A stretch of 18,363 nt of DNA from an uncultured Clostridia bacterium (lineage in GTDB: Bacteria; Bacillota; Clostridia; Christensenellales; DTU072), in assembly GCA_934296355.1 (NCBI GenBank), contig CAKRAY010000016.1:1-18363 (forward strand), written 5' to 3'. Every line of letters starts with the position of its first letter. Position 1 is the first letter of the stretch. The notes below the pieces were generated by a model that saw only the letters and a list, made by a program, of their open reading frames with translations, did no database searches and was not told the origin of the DNA. The position numbers were made by a program, and so were the translations under genes. Of this stretch, positions 7,181 through 15,572 are shown one piece after another.

Positions 7181-8347
7181 TTATTCTTCTACGTCGGGCA
7201 TTCCGTCGTTTTTCGACTCTTCCGCTTCGGGAACGTCTACGACCACGGGTTTTTCCTCGGTTAAAAGCGGTAAAGTAACCGCTTCGCTTACTTGTTCTTC
7301 CGTCGTTTCGCCGTTATCTTCCGCGGGAACTTCCGTTTGCGCGGAAACCGCTTCGACTACGGGCGTTACTTCGCCGCCCAAGAATTTCATAAATTTTCTA
7401 AGCGCGCCGTCTTTCTTGTCCGCGCCGCCTTTTAACGCGTTGGCAATCGCTATACCCGCCCATACGGAAAGGAAGCCTATCGTACCGCCGAACAACACGT
7501 CGCTGAGATAATGCGCGCGGTTAACTATACGGGAAATTGCCACAGCCACCGTATAAAGAACGGCGACTACGATAAATAAAGGCTTGAACTTCTTCAATTT
7601 CTTAAACAAGTCGGGAAGCATTACGATTACGAGCGACATAGCCGCTCCCGCCGTATGACCGCTGGGGAAAGACTTATAAGCGTCCTCGAATCTCATTCCC
7701 GCAACGTCTTCCACGTAATAAGTGTGAGCCGCTTTGTTTTTTCCTAAGCCGGGAACGTACCAAGGCGTGAAACCTCTCGAATCGTCTCCGCCGTTACCTA
7801 TCCCTAAGTTACGGAATCTTTGACGCGTCCAAATATTTTTCATAACCGTTACCACGAGTTGGCTTAAAGCAAGCGCGATAAGCATCGCGATAGCGAAATA
7901 AACGAGTTTTTCTATAGTTTCTTTCTTGGCTTTCGCCGCAATGAACAGAGTAAGCGGAGTAGCCGCCAATGCGAATATGACGTCGTAAATAATCGTCATC
8001 GAATAAGGCGAGCCGTAAATACCGTCGATATAACTGTCGCCGGTAAATTCGTCCATTATATACTTTATCGATAAAAGCCACCCTACGAACGTGATTACCG
8101 CCCAAGCGACGGCAAGAACCCTACCGAGTTTGGTATCCTTGTTTACCGCGGCAAAAAGAATCGCGCCGGCAATCGGAACGATTATCCAACCGGTCAATTC
8201 TCCGAACAAACGAAAAACTTGTCCGAAAACGCTGTCTTTATTGCCGAGAGCGACGTTGATTTGTAAATCGTAAAAAGTCGCTACGAGCAATAACGCCACG
8301 AACGCTACCGCGCCGACCGAAACTCCGATTATGGTTTTCTTTTTCAT
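7181..8347 (-). CDS. PAP2-superfamily membrane phosphatase with acidic C-terminal tail
   Basis: A 388-residue protein with about 6 membrane helices and the three PAP2 catalytic motifs. C1 is K170-x6-R177 (followed by F rather than the usual P). C2 is SFPSGHTAG (226-234). C3 is SRIVNRAHYLSDVLFGG, with S272-R273, H279 and D283. Family members remove phosphate from phosphatidic acid, phosphatidylglycerophosphate or undecaprenyl pyrophosphate on the outer membrane face. An unusually long stretch (about 178-224) separates C1 and C2. After the last helix, residues about 305-388 form a low-complexity acidic tail rich in E, V, P and T. The start at 8347 was chosen over a longer frame because AGGAG lies 8 bases upstream and the extra 33 residues overlap the promoter. 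It has its own strong promoter, so it is regulated apart from the redox genes upstream. Confidence 0.9.
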   Translation of the reverse strand: MKKKTIIGVSVGAVAFVALLLVATFYDLQINVALGNKDSVFGQVFRLFGELTGWIIVPIAGAILFAAVNKDTKLGRVLAVAWAVITFVGWLLSIKYIMDEFTGDSYIDGIYGSPYSMTIIYDVIFALAATPLTLFIAAKAKKETIEKLVYFAIAMLIALALSQLVVTVMKNIWTRQRFRNLGIGNGGDDSRGFTPWYVPGLGKNKAAHTYYVEDVAGMRFEDAYKSFPSGHTAGAAMSLVIVMLPDLFKKLKKFKPLFIVVAVLYTVAVAISRIVNRAHYLSDVLFGGTIGFLSVWAGIAIANALKGGADKKDGALRKFMKFLGGEVTPVVEAVSAQTEVPAEDNGETTEEQVSEAVTLPLLTEEKPVVVDVPEAEESKNDGMPDVEE

Positions 8348-8355
8348 GATTTTTT

Positions 8356-8360
8356 CTCCT
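8356..8360 (-). promoter_or_regulatory. Ribosome-binding site fixing the PAP2 start
   Basis: Minus-strand AGGAG lies 8 bases before the ATG at 8347. It excludes the longer in-frame start, which would lie upstream of the mapped promoter and inside the preceding gene. Confidence 0.75.
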
Positions 8361-8393
8361 AAAAAGTGCATCTCTTTGGCTTCGCCACAAAAA

Positions 8394-8422
8394 ATAATAG
8401 CATATTTTTTATACTTTGGCAA
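8394..8422 (-). promoter_or_regulatory. Sigma-A-type promoter for the PAP2 gene
   Basis: Minus strand: -35 TTGCCA (8417-8422), 17-base spacer, -10 TATTAT (8394-8399), with an extended TGC just before the -10. Both hexamers match consensus at 5 of 6 positions. The predicted start is near 8387, giving an untranslated leader of about 40 bases. The -35 box begins only 4 bases past the stop of the C_GCAxxG_C_C gene. Confidence 0.75.
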
Positions 8423-8426
8423 TACG

Positions 8427-8885
8427 CTATTCTCTACGTTTTTCACGCAAGTATTCTTCCAATACGTCGCACGCGCTTCGTACCGAGCTTACGCAAGTTC
8501 TATGCGCGTAGTAACTTTGCGTTCTTTCTTCGGGTTTACTGCTTACGGGCGCGTCCTTGGAAAGTCCGAGCAATTCTCTGCATATATACGAGCCGTTGCG
8601 CGCTTTGAATTCGTTCGTTAACTTTTGCACGGTCGCGTACAGTTTTTGTTTGGCGGTTTTGTCTTCGAGATTATCGTAACCCTCGACGAGGCTTAAAACG
8701 AGATTCATACCGAGTACCGCGCCGCACACTTCTCTCATTCTACCCAAGCCGCCGCCGAACGCCGCCGACATTCTCAGCGCGAGTTTTTCGTCCAAACCCG
8801 TTTCCTCGCAAAAAGCGGCGGTAACCGCTTGCGCGCAGTTGTAACCCTCTCTGAACAGCCTTTCCGCTACGTCCGCTTTGCTCAT
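8427..8885 (-). CDS. C_GCAxxG_C_C family putative redox protein
   Basis: A 152-residue soluble protein of the small putative redox-active family defined by four conserved cysteines and a CGAxxG motif. Here these are GYNCAQA (C17), VCGAVLGM (C54 in the motif), ICRELLG (C102) and C131 in the C-terminal helix, with additional C26 and C139. AAFGGGLGRM (41-50) is also family-typical. Biochemical function is not established; members are often found near transporter genes, which fits the P-type ATPase two genes upstream. The ATG overlaps the Mrp stop as ATGA, so translation is coupled. No clear terminator follows, and the PAP2 promoter begins almost at its stop codon. The family call is strong, but the role (thiol redox, metal or Fe-S related) is inference. 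Confidence 0.88.
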   Translation of the reverse strand: MSKADVAERLFREGYNCAQAVTAAFCEETGLDEKLALRMSAAFGGGLGRMREVCGAVLGMNLVLSLVEGYDNLEDKTAKQKLYATVQKLTNEFKARNGSYICRELLGLSKDAPVSSKPEERTQSYYAHRTCVSSVRSACDVLEEYLREKRRE

Positions 8886-9694
8886 TTCTCGGTAAGTTTA
8901 TCGAAAAACGCTTCCGTATCGGGTAGAATGAATTCGTCAATTTTACCTTCGTCGCTCTTCTTCGCCGCTTCGGGTAAAATCGGAACTCTGAGTACGTTTT
9001 CTATACCGTAACTCTTCGCGATTTCGTCGACGTGGCTTTCGCCGTAGATGTAGTGTTTCTCTTTACATTTATCGCATACGAAATACGACATATTTTCCAC
9101 TACGCCGAGTATGGGAATATTCATCATTTTTGCCATATTTACCGCCTTAGCGACAATCATCGACACGAGGTCTTGCGGACTGGTAACTACGATGATGCCG
9201 TTTACGGGAATGGATTGGAACACGGTAAGCGGCACGTCGCCCGTTCCCGGAGGACAATCGATAAACATAACGTCTACGTCGCCCCAGTTAACGTCCGTCC
9301 AAAACTGCTTAATTACTCCCGCTATAACGGGTCCGCGCCATATAACCGGTTGCTTAGGGTCGTCCATAAGTAAATTTATACTAATTACTTCGATACCGTT
9401 CTTCGTTACCGCGGGATAGATTCCCGTATCGTCGGCGGTGCAGTTATCGGTCAAGCCGAAAACTTTGGGTATAGACGGTCCCGTCACGTCGGCGTCCATT
9501 ATAGCCGTTTTATAGCCCTTTCTTGCCGCTACGCTCGCTAAAACCGAAGTGGTAAAACTCTTACCTACTCCGCCCTTGCCGCTTATTACGGCGTACACTT
9601 TTTTTACCGAACTTTGGTTGTTGGTTTTTTCGAGAAAACTCTCGTTATCGCATTTATGTTCGCAACTTGAACAATCGTGAGTACAATCAGACAT
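8882..9694 (-). CDS. mrp: Mrp/Nbp35-type iron-sulfur cluster carrier ATPase
   Basis: A 270-residue P-loop protein of the Mrp/ApbC/Nbp35 group, which binds and delivers Fe-S clusters. The deviant Walker A is SGKGGVGKSFT (38-48), followed by MDADVTGPSIPKVFG (66-80), FIDCPPGTGD (144-153) and the C-terminal cluster-binding C207-x2-C210 in NMSYFVCDKCKEKH. The N-terminus has four cysteines, C4-x3-C8-x2-C11-x3-C15, like Nbp35, which holds an extra Fe4S4 cluster there. The MIP18/DUF59 domain of proteobacterial ApbC is absent. The start at 9694 was chosen because AAAGGAG lies 9 bases upstream. The gene overlaps the P-type ATPase by 8 bases and the CGAxxG redox gene by 4, so all three are probably made together. 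Confidence 0.92.
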   Translation of the reverse strand: MSDCTHDCSSCEHKCDNESFLEKTNNQSSVKKVYAVISGKGGVGKSFTTSVLASVAARKGYKTAIMDADVTGPSIPKVFGLTDNCTADDTGIYPAVTKNGIEVISINLLMDDPKQPVIWRGPVIAGVIKQFWTDVNWGDVDVMFIDCPPGTGDVPLTVFQSIPVNGIIVVTSPQDLVSMIVAKAVNMAKMMNIPILGVVENMSYFVCDKCKEKHYIYGESHVDEIAKSYGIENVLRVPILPEAAKKSDEGKIDEFILPDTEAFFDKLTEK

Positions 9695-12146
9695 TTTTAT
9701 TTGCTCCTTTATCTTCAAAAAAATCTATAACTCTCAGTCTTTTCTTACTTAACTTTTTATTGACAAATTCCGTAAGGAATATAAGTCCGACGAAAAGGGG
9801 TACGCATATAGCCATTATCGGCGCCATTATAACTACCATTTCGTGATTAAAATCGGTGGTTAAGCCGTAAAATTCGGTCAAATTGAAGAAACCGAAATCG
9901 GCGTAGAAACACCCGACGAACAGTCCGACGAGCGCGACGAGTAAAAGTATTCTTCTTACGTTGAACGGGAAGGATATTTTGGCGATAAACATAAACCCGA
10001 CGAACGCGGTAATAATCGTGCACATCGTGGATAATTGCTCGAAACTTATCGCCTCGGGATAGAAACTATTCGCCGACAAAGTCGCGCTTATCACGCCCGC
10101 CACGACGGTCAGCGACGCGGGTAACGCGCTCGCTATCACTTTACGGAAGAACGTGCCTTTAACCAATTCTTTATTCGGTTCCAACGCTAAAAGGTAACCC
10201 GGTATACCGATGGTTATCATACTGATAATCGTCATGTGTCGCGGTAAGAACGGCATTTGCACGGGCAAAAACAAGAAAATCAACGCGAACATAAGGTTGT
10301 ACAGCGTTTTCACGAGGAATAACGACGCCGAGCGTTCAAGGTTGTTAATCGTTTTTCTTCCTTCCGCGACCGCTTCGGGTAAGCAAGCGAAATTACTGTC
10401 GAGCAGAACCAGTTGACTGACGTTTTTGGCGCAATCGCTGCCCGAAGCCATAGCAATCGAGCAATCGGATTCCCTAAGCGCAAGCACGTCGTTCACGCCG
10501 TCGCCCGTCATCGCCACGGTATGCCCGTTTTTCCTTAAAAGTTTTACCAGCGTTAGTTTTTGTTCGGGCGTGGTTCTTCCGAAAACCGTATATTCTTTAA
10601 TCGCCTCGTCCAATTCTTCGTCGCTCGTAAGGGTGGACGCGTCCACGTATTTGTCGTATCCCACGACGCCCGCTCGCTCAGCGATTTTACTTACGGTAAC
10701 GGGATTGTCGCCGCTGATAATCTTTATATCCACGCCTTGCTCGGCAAAAAACGCCAGCGTTTCGGGCGCTTCGGGACGAATTTTATCGCTGATTACGATA
10801 AGCGCGAGTATTTCCTCGACGCTTTCTATTGCGTTTTCTTCGCCTATCGACGCTTTTATTAAGGCGAGAACTCTCATTCCTTTGTCTGTTTCTTCGGTTA
10901 TTTTTGCCGCCACGATATCGTACTTTTCGCCGAGAATGAATTCGGGCGCGCCCAGCACGTAGTCGCCTTCGGTCGTTTTAATGCCGCTGAATTTGTATTT
11001 GGACGAAAACGGTATCGCTTCGTTATACGTTAAATCGCCTTTTGCGCTCGATAAATACTCTCTTATCGCGACGGCGGTGGCGTTGTTGTCGTTCGTCGCG
11101 CCGATTACGGAAGCAAGCGCGTTTTCTACCCGTTCGCCTCTTACGAACTCGACGATTTCTTTAACTTCCATACTGCCTTCGGTAATAGTACCCGTTTTAT
11201 CAAGGCACAACGTGTCGACGTGCGCGAGCGTTTCCACTACGTACAAGTCTTGCGCGAGCGCCTTATGCCGAGCGAGCCTAATCACGCTCAAACAGAAAAT
11301 CGCGCTGGTTAAAAGCACCAATCCGCTGGGAATCATTCCTACCAAGTTGCCTATAACCGTATGCACGGTGGGGTATAAGTCGTTCTTTTGCACCCAATAT
11401 TTCATAGCGAACAAAGCGAAACCTATCGGGATAATGACGATACCCATAACTCTGATAAACTTAACGAGCGTTTTTCTGATTTCCGAGGGGTATTCTTTAA
11501 TGTACTTGGCGCCGCTGCTGATTTTTGTGGCGTAATTGTCCTTGCCGACGTGGATAACCTTAGTAACGGCGTTGCCGCTGACGACGAAACTACCGCTGAG
11601 AACTTCGTCGCCCTCGCCTTTGGGAACGGGGTCGGGTTCGCCGGTAATCAGCGATTCGTTAACTTCCGCATAGCCGCCTATCACGATACTGTCGGCGCAA
11701 ATCTGTCTGCCCGCCGAAAGAAGAATTACGTCGTCCAGAACGATTTCCGCAAGCGTGATTTCCTTTTCTTCGCCGTCGCGAATTACCGTGACTTTGGGCG
11801 CGGATAAAAGAGATAACTTGTCTATCGTCCTTTTCGCTCTCAGTTCTTGAATTATGCCGATAACGGCGTTAAGCACCATAACGCCGAGAAAGCCGAAGTC
11901 CGAAAAATCTTTCGCGCTGATTTTCGCGCCCGGACCTTCGCCTAAAAATATAACCAAAACTACCGCAAAAACAATGAAAATGAAGTTAAACAGCGTAAAT
12001 ATGTTGGTAAAGAGAATCTTACCGACGCTTTTGGTCTTGATATCCTGATTACCGTTAACCTTACCCTCTTTTATGCGGTCTTCCACTTCTTGCGAGGTAA
12101 GTCCGACTACGGGGGGCGCGGCGTTAACGTTAGGCTCTTCGTTCAT
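9687..12146 (-). CDS. Cation-translocating P-type ATPase (P2-like, substrate uncertain)
   Basis: An 819-residue ion pump with all cytoplasmic signatures. The actuator motif is LITGEP (166-171), the phosphorylation site CLDKTGTIT (314-322, aspartate 316), then ISGDNP (477-482) and the hinge MTGDGVNDVLAL (546-557). Helices lie at about 45-70, 83-100, 229-250 and 263-290, with six more after residue 605, giving a P2-like total of ten. There is no N-terminal heavy-metal-binding domain and no CPC motif in helix 4, so it is not a copper/zinc P1B pump. Helix 4 reads GMIPSGLVLLTS where Ca2+-ATPases carry PEGL, so the ion cannot be named; a CtpE-like group is one possibility. GAAGGAG lies 5 bases before the ATG, and a strong promoter lies upstream. 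It heads an overlapping unit with mrp and the CGAxxG gene. Confidence 0.9.
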   Translation of the reverse strand: MNEEPNVNAAPPVVGLTSQEVEDRIKEGKVNGNQDIKTKSVGKILFTNIFTLFNFIFIVFAVVLVIFLGEGPGAKISAKDFSDFGFLGVMVLNAVIGIIQELRAKRTIDKLSLLSAPKVTVIRDGEEKEITLAEIVLDDVILLSAGRQICADSIVIGGYAEVNESLITGEPDPVPKGEGDEVLSGSFVVSGNAVTKVIHVGKDNYATKISSGAKYIKEYPSEIRKTLVKFIRVMGIVIIPIGFALFAMKYWVQKNDLYPTVHTVIGNLVGMIPSGLVLLTSAIFCLSVIRLARHKALAQDLYVVETLAHVDTLCLDKTGTITEGSMEVKEIVEFVRGERVENALASVIGATNDNNATAVAIREYLSSAKGDLTYNEAIPFSSKYKFSGIKTTEGDYVLGAPEFILGEKYDIVAAKITEETDKGMRVLALIKASIGEENAIESVEEILALIVISDKIRPEAPETLAFFAEQGVDIKIISGDNPVTVSKIAERAGVVGYDKYVDASTLTSDEELDEAIKEYTVFGRTTPEQKLTLVKLLRKNGHTVAMTGDGVNDVLALRESDCSIAMASGSDCAKNVSQLVLLDSNFACLPEAVAEGRKTINNLERSASLFLVKTLYNLMFALIFLFLPVQMPFLPRHMTIISMITIGIPGYLLALEPNKELVKGTFFRKVIASALPASLTVVAGVISATLSANSFYPEAISFEQLSTMCTIITAFVGFMFIAKISFPFNVRRILLLVALVGLFVGCFYADFGFFNLTEFYGLTTDFNHEMVVIMAPIMAICVPLFVGLIFLTEFVNKKLSKKRLRVIDFFEDKGANKNV
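9704..9710 (-). promoter_or_regulatory. mrp: Ribosome-binding site fixing the mrp start
   Basis: Minus-strand AAAGGAG lies 9 bases before the ATG at 9694, inside the end of the P-type ATPase gene. The longer in-frame start at 9718 would precede this site and adds 8 residues ahead of the cysteine motif. Confidence 0.75.
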
Positions 12147-12174
12147 TTACGCTCCTTCTATTTTTTATATAAAA

Positions 12175-12191
12175 TATACTATACAAGTATA
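12175..12191. promoter_or_regulatory. Operator-like inverted repeat overlapping the ATPase promoter -10
   Basis: TATACT-N5-AGTATA, a perfect 6-bp inverted repeat spanning the -10 box and the expected transcription start. A 12-base AT palindrome (12163-12174, TTTTATATAAAA) follows directly in the leader. The position suits a repressor site, but AT-rich repeats of this size can arise by chance, and I recognise no known regulator box. Confidence 0.35.
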
Positions 12192-12214
12192 ACATCGACC
12201 CCGCTCTTAGTCAA
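12186..12214 (-). promoter_or_regulatory. Sigma-A-type promoter for the P-type ATPase operon
   Basis: Minus strand: -35 TTGACT (12209-12214), 17-base spacer, -10 TATACT (12186-12191), with a TG one base before the -10. Each hexamer matches consensus at 5 of 6. The predicted start is near 12179, with a leader of about 33 bases to the ATG. The -35 box starts one base beyond the T-tract of the preceding terminator. Confidence 0.8.
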
Positions 12215-12215
12215 T

Positions 12216-12240
12216 AAAAAAAGAAGCGAAAATCGCTTCT
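12216..12240 (-). terminator. Intrinsic terminator closing the valS-HAD unit
   Basis: On the minus strand AGAAGCGA and TCGCTTCT form a perfect 8-bp stem around TTT, followed by six T's. It lies 37 bases after the stop of the HAD phosphatase gene. It is the clearest terminator in the window. Confidence 0.85.
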
Positions 12241-12276
12241 TCGTTTTATCGCAGCCTATTCCGCCTAAACATATAT

Positions 12277-12930
12277 TTAGATTTCCGCAATTTCCCGCGT
12301 GGAATCTAAGTACTTTTCTACCGGGTATTCTTTTAATTTTTCGAAGTCGGCAAAGCCGTATTTAACGATAATTACCGGAATATTAGCCATAAGCGCGCCT
12401 TCGGCGTCGAAGTGCGTGTCGCCTATCAAAACGCTCTCTTCCTTTTTTAGATGAAAATCGTTAATGATAGCCTCTATAACTTGGACCTTTTTCAGTCTGT
12501 TTATCTCGTAACGAGAGCCGTATATGCCGTCGAAGTATCGGCTTATGCCGATCAAGTCCAAAACTTTATTCGCGGTTTTTTCGTTCTTCGTGCTTGCTAT
12601 AAACAGTTTTTTACCGCTTTTTTTAAGCGAAGCAATCGCTTCTACTATGCCGGGGTATAGTTTATTGGCGGAGCGAAGGTCGATTTTTCCGTACAATTCG
12701 CGGAACCTGTCGGCGGCTTTTTTCCTTTCTTCTTCGTCGTCGAAATAGCCTTTCAACACGTATTCCACCGGCGGACCGATATAGGTACGCAAAACGCTTT
12801 CTACCGGGTTGGGTATTCCGTACTCGGCAAAAAGGTTTCTGTAAATGGCGAATATACATTCGCTGCTGTCTATTATCGTACCGTCGAGGTCGAACAAAAC
12901 GTTTTTATATTTTTCGTTAGATTCGCTCAT
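12277..12930 (-). CDS. HAD-superfamily phosphatase, phosphoglycolate-phosphatase-like
   Basis: A 217-residue soluble haloacid-dehalogenase hydrolase. Motif I is [10 protein letters not shown] (12-21, nucleophile D14 and acid D16), motif II IASTKNE (111-117, S113), motif III a lysine near 147-148, and motif [14 protein letters not shown] (168-179, D171 and D175). Residues about 18-85 form the helical C1 cap, with [12 protein letters not shown] typical of the Gph/PpaX group. Such enzymes remove phosphate from small metabolites (phosphoglycolate, pyrophosphate, nucleotides), and the substrate cannot be chosen from sequence. The ATG overlaps the valS stop as ATGA with no separate ribosome site, so translation is coupled to valS. 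A strong terminator follows, making it the last gene of its unit. Confidence 0.88.
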   Translation of the reverse strand: MSESNEKYKNVLFDLDGTIIDSSECIFAIYRNLFAEYGIPNPVESVLRTYIGPPVEYVLKGYFDDEEERKKAADRFRELYGKIDLRSANKLYPGIVEAIASLKKSGKKLFIASTKNEKTANKVLDLIGISRYFDGIYGSRYEINRLKKVQVIEAIINDFHLKKEESVLIGDTHFDAEGALMANIPVIIVKYGFADFEKLKEYPVEKYLDSTREIAEI

Positions 12931-15542
12931 TTGAGGTCGGATATTTGCTTCTCGATTTTTGCTAAAAGCGCTCTGTTTTGCTCTAACTTTTGTTTTTCGG
13001 CGTCGATTAGTCTTGCGGGCGCTTTGCTTACGAATCCCGGATTATTCAGCATGCCTTCGCTACGCTTTATTTCGGCGAGAACTTTTTCTTTTTCCTTGGT
13101 CAGTCTTGCCGTTTCTTTCTCGGCGTCAACGAGTTCTCCGAGCGGTATAAACAGTTCCGCGCCGAGGGTAGCCGCGCCGCAAACCTTGTCTCCCGCTTCT
13201 TCCTTCTTTTCGATAAACTCTATGCCGCTTATTCCCGCCAGTTTTTCGATGTAAACGGAGGCTTTTTCGAACGTTTCTTGCTCGCGCGTTAAGACGTACA
13301 AGTGAACTTTCTTACTTACCGGCACGTTCATTTCGGCGCGAATATTACGGATTTTTCCGATTACGTCTTTTACTTTCTCGAAGTTTTCGTATTCTTTTAC
13401 GAAGTCGTATTTCTCGTTATAAACGGGATAACTCTCGAGCATAATCGTTTCGCTTACGTTGAGATACGTCCAGATTTCCTCGGTAATGAACGGCGTGAAC
13501 GGGTGCATAAGTTTCAAAATTTCGGTTAGAACGTATTTAAGTACGCTTAACGCGCCCGTCTTTTTATCCTCGTCCATACTGTAAAGCATAGGCTTGGTGA
13601 GTTCTATATACCAGTCGCAATAATCGCTCCAAACGAAGTCGTAGAGTTTCGACAGCGCCAAGCCTATTTCGTACTTGTCGAGATTCTTTCTCACGTCTAC
13701 GATAACGTTTTGCAATTTGGTCAATATCCACTTATCCGCGCCGGTTAACGTAACTTCGTCCACGTTTTTGGTTTTTACGTTCTCTAAGTTCATGACGACG
13801 TAACGAGAAGCGTTCCAGAGTTTGTTCATAAAGTTACGGCTCGATTCCATACGATCGTCGCTGAAACGGATATCTCCGCCGGGCGCGACGCCGGTACAAA
13901 GCGAATAACGCAAACTGTCGGCTCCGTACTTATCTATAAGCAGTAGCGGGTCGATGCCGTTACCTAAACTCTTACTCATTTTTCTTCCTTGCGCGTCTCT
14001 GACGATGCCGTGAATCAAAACTTCGGGGAAAGGCGTTTTGCCCATGTGTTCTATTCCCGAGAAAATCATTCTCGCCACCCAGAAGAAGATTATATCGTAC
14101 GCGGTAACCAATAGACTGGTCGGATAGAAGTATTCGAGGTCTTCGGTTTTATCGGGATAGCCGAGCGTGGAGAACGGCCATAACGCGGACGAGAACCAAG
14201 TGTCAAGCACGTCCTCTTCTTGTCTTAGACGCTTACTTCCGCATTTGGGGCATACGTCGGGGTCGGTTTTGGAAACGATCATTTCGCCGCAATCGTCGCA
14301 ATACCAGCAAGGAATTCTGTGACCCCACCAAAGTTGACGGGAAATGCACCAGTCTTTGATGTTTTCCATCCAATTAAAATAGATTTTTTCGAATCTTTGC
14401 GGTATGAACTTGGTTTCGCCGTCTTTAACGACTTCGATTGCCGGTTTGGCGAGTTCGTCCATTTTTAAGTACCACTGTTCGCTGACTTTAGGTTCGACTA
14501 CGGTATGGCAACGGTAGCAAACGCCCACGTTATGCGTATAAGGTTCGATTTTTTCGATTAAGCCGAGCGCGTCGAGGTCCGCGACGATAGCCTTTCTCGC
14601 TTGTTCTCTCGTCATTCCCTTGTACTTGCCCGCGTTCTCGTTCATAAAGCCTTTATCGTCGATAACGGATATCACTTCGAGGTTGTGGCGTTTACCTACT
14701 TCGAAGTCGTTGGGGTCGTGCGCGGGGGTGATTTTTACCGCGCCGGTTCCGAAGCCCACCTCTACGTAATCGTCGGCTATTACGGGAATTTCCCTGCCTA
14801 CGAGGGGTAAAGTCATGGTTTTACCTACGACCGCCTTGTACTGTTCGTCGTCGGGGTTTACCGCCACCGCGGTGTCGCCGAGCATGGTTTCGGGTCGAGT
14901 CGTGGCGACGATCATATAACCGTTTCCGTCGGTATACGGATAGCGCAAGTGCCATAAGTGGCTCGCTTGCTCTTCGTATTCTATCTCCGCGTCGCTTAAC
15001 GCCGTGCCGCAACCGGGACACCAAGAGGTCATTCTGTTGCCGCGATAAATCAGTCCTTTTTCGTAAAGATTTACGAAAACTTCCCTTACCGCTTTACTGC
15101 ATTTCTCGTCCATAGTGAACGCTTCTCTCGTCCAGTCGCAACTGCTGCCCAGTCTCTTCAACTGTTCTACTATTCTACCGCCGTACTTTTCTTTCCACTT
15201 ATACGCGCGTACCAAAAACTCCTCTCTGCCGACTTGCTCTTTGCTAAGTCCTTCGGCGCGGATTTGCTCCACTATTTTCAGTTCGGTAGCGATACTTGCG
15301 TGGTCGGTACCCGGTACCCAAAGCGTGCAATAACCGTCCATTCTCTTATATCTGACTACGATGTCTTGCAACGTATTGTTGAGCGCGTGTCCCATGTGTA
15401 ATTGTCCCGTGATGTTCGGTGGGGGAATTACGATGGAAAAGTGTGGCTTGCTTTTGTCAATTTTCGGTGTAAAATAACCTTTTTTACACCAGTTTTCATA
15501 AATGCGCCCCTCAAATTCCTGAGGCGTAAACGTTTTGTTCAT
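12927..15542 (-). CDS. valS: Valyl-tRNA synthetase
   Basis: An 871-residue class I synthetase that charges tRNA-Val, close to the roughly 880 residues of Bacillus ValS. The HIGH motif is [14 protein letters not shown] (41-54) and the KMSKS motif is [10 protein letters not shown] (519-528). The CP1 editing domain carries [16 protein letters not shown] (213-228) and [13 protein letters not shown] (274-286), which clear mischarged threonine. Cysteine pairs at C175/C178, C342/C345, C412/C415/C418 and C431/C434 look zinc-binding. Residues from about 800 form the C-terminal coiled-coil arm that contacts tRNA. The family-specific [11 protein letters not shown] (405-415) separates it from IleS and LeuS. 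It lies 30 bases after the CDP-alcohol phosphatidyltransferase gene, with AAAGGA 12 bases before the ATG. No T-box leader precedes it, unlike many Bacillota valS genes. Confidence 0.97.
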   Translation of the reverse strand: MNKTFTPQEFEGRIYENWCKKGYFTPKIDKSKPHFSIVIPPPNITGQLHMGHALNNTLQDIVVRYKRMDGYCTLWVPGTDHASIATELKIVEQIRAEGLSKEQVGREEFLVRAYKWKEKYGGRIVEQLKRLGSSCDWTREAFTMDEKCSKAVREVFVNLYEKGLIYRGNRMTSWCPGCGTALSDAEIEYEEQASHLWHLRYPYTDGNGYMIVATTRPETMLGDTAVAVNPDDEQYKAVVGKTMTLPLVGREIPVIADDYVEVGFGTGAVKITPAHDPNDFEVGKRHNLEVISVIDDKGFMNENAGKYKGMTREQARKAIVADLDALGLIEKIEPYTHNVGVCYRCHTVVEPKVSEQWYLKMDELAKPAIEVVKDGETKFIPQRFEKIYFNWMENIKDWCISRQLWWGHRIPCWYCDDCGEMIVSKTDPDVCPKCGSKRLRQEEDVLDTWFSSALWPFSTLGYPDKTEDLEYFYPTSLLVTAYDIIFFWVARMIFSGIEHMGKTPFPEVLIHGIVRDAQGRKMSKSLGNGIDPLLLIDKYGADSLRYSLCTGVAPGGDIRFSDDRMESSRNFMNKLWNASRYVVMNLENVKTKNVDEVTLTGADKWILTKLQNVIVDVRKNLDKYEIGLALSKLYDFVWSDYCDWYIELTKPMLYSMDEDKKTGALSVLKYVLTEILKLMHPFTPFITEEIWTYLNVSETIMLESYPVYNEKYDFVKEYENFEKVKDVIGKIRNIRAEMNVPVSKKVHLYVLTREQETFEKASVYIEKLAGISGIEFIEKKEEAGDKVCGAATLGAELFIPLGELVDAEKETARLTKEKEKVLAEIKRSEGMLNNPGFVSKAPARLIDAEKQKLEQNRALLAKIEKQISDLK

Positions 15543-15572
15543 ACTATATAACTGTCCTTTATAAAAAATGCT

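Noticed and set aside
8348..8446. Longer PAP2 reading frame starting at 8446
   Set aside because: It would overlap the upstream gene and lie upstream of the near-consensus promoter; AGGAG supports the start at 8347.
12163..12191. Fur or PerR box in the ATPase leader
   Set aside because: The repeat spacing and bases do not fit the 7-1-7 pattern of these regulators; only a generic inverted repeat is supported.
15543..15572. Possible T-box leader before valS
   Set aside because: Only 30 bases separate valS from the upstream gene, far too short for a T-box with specifier loop and antiterminator; none is hidden in recognisable form.
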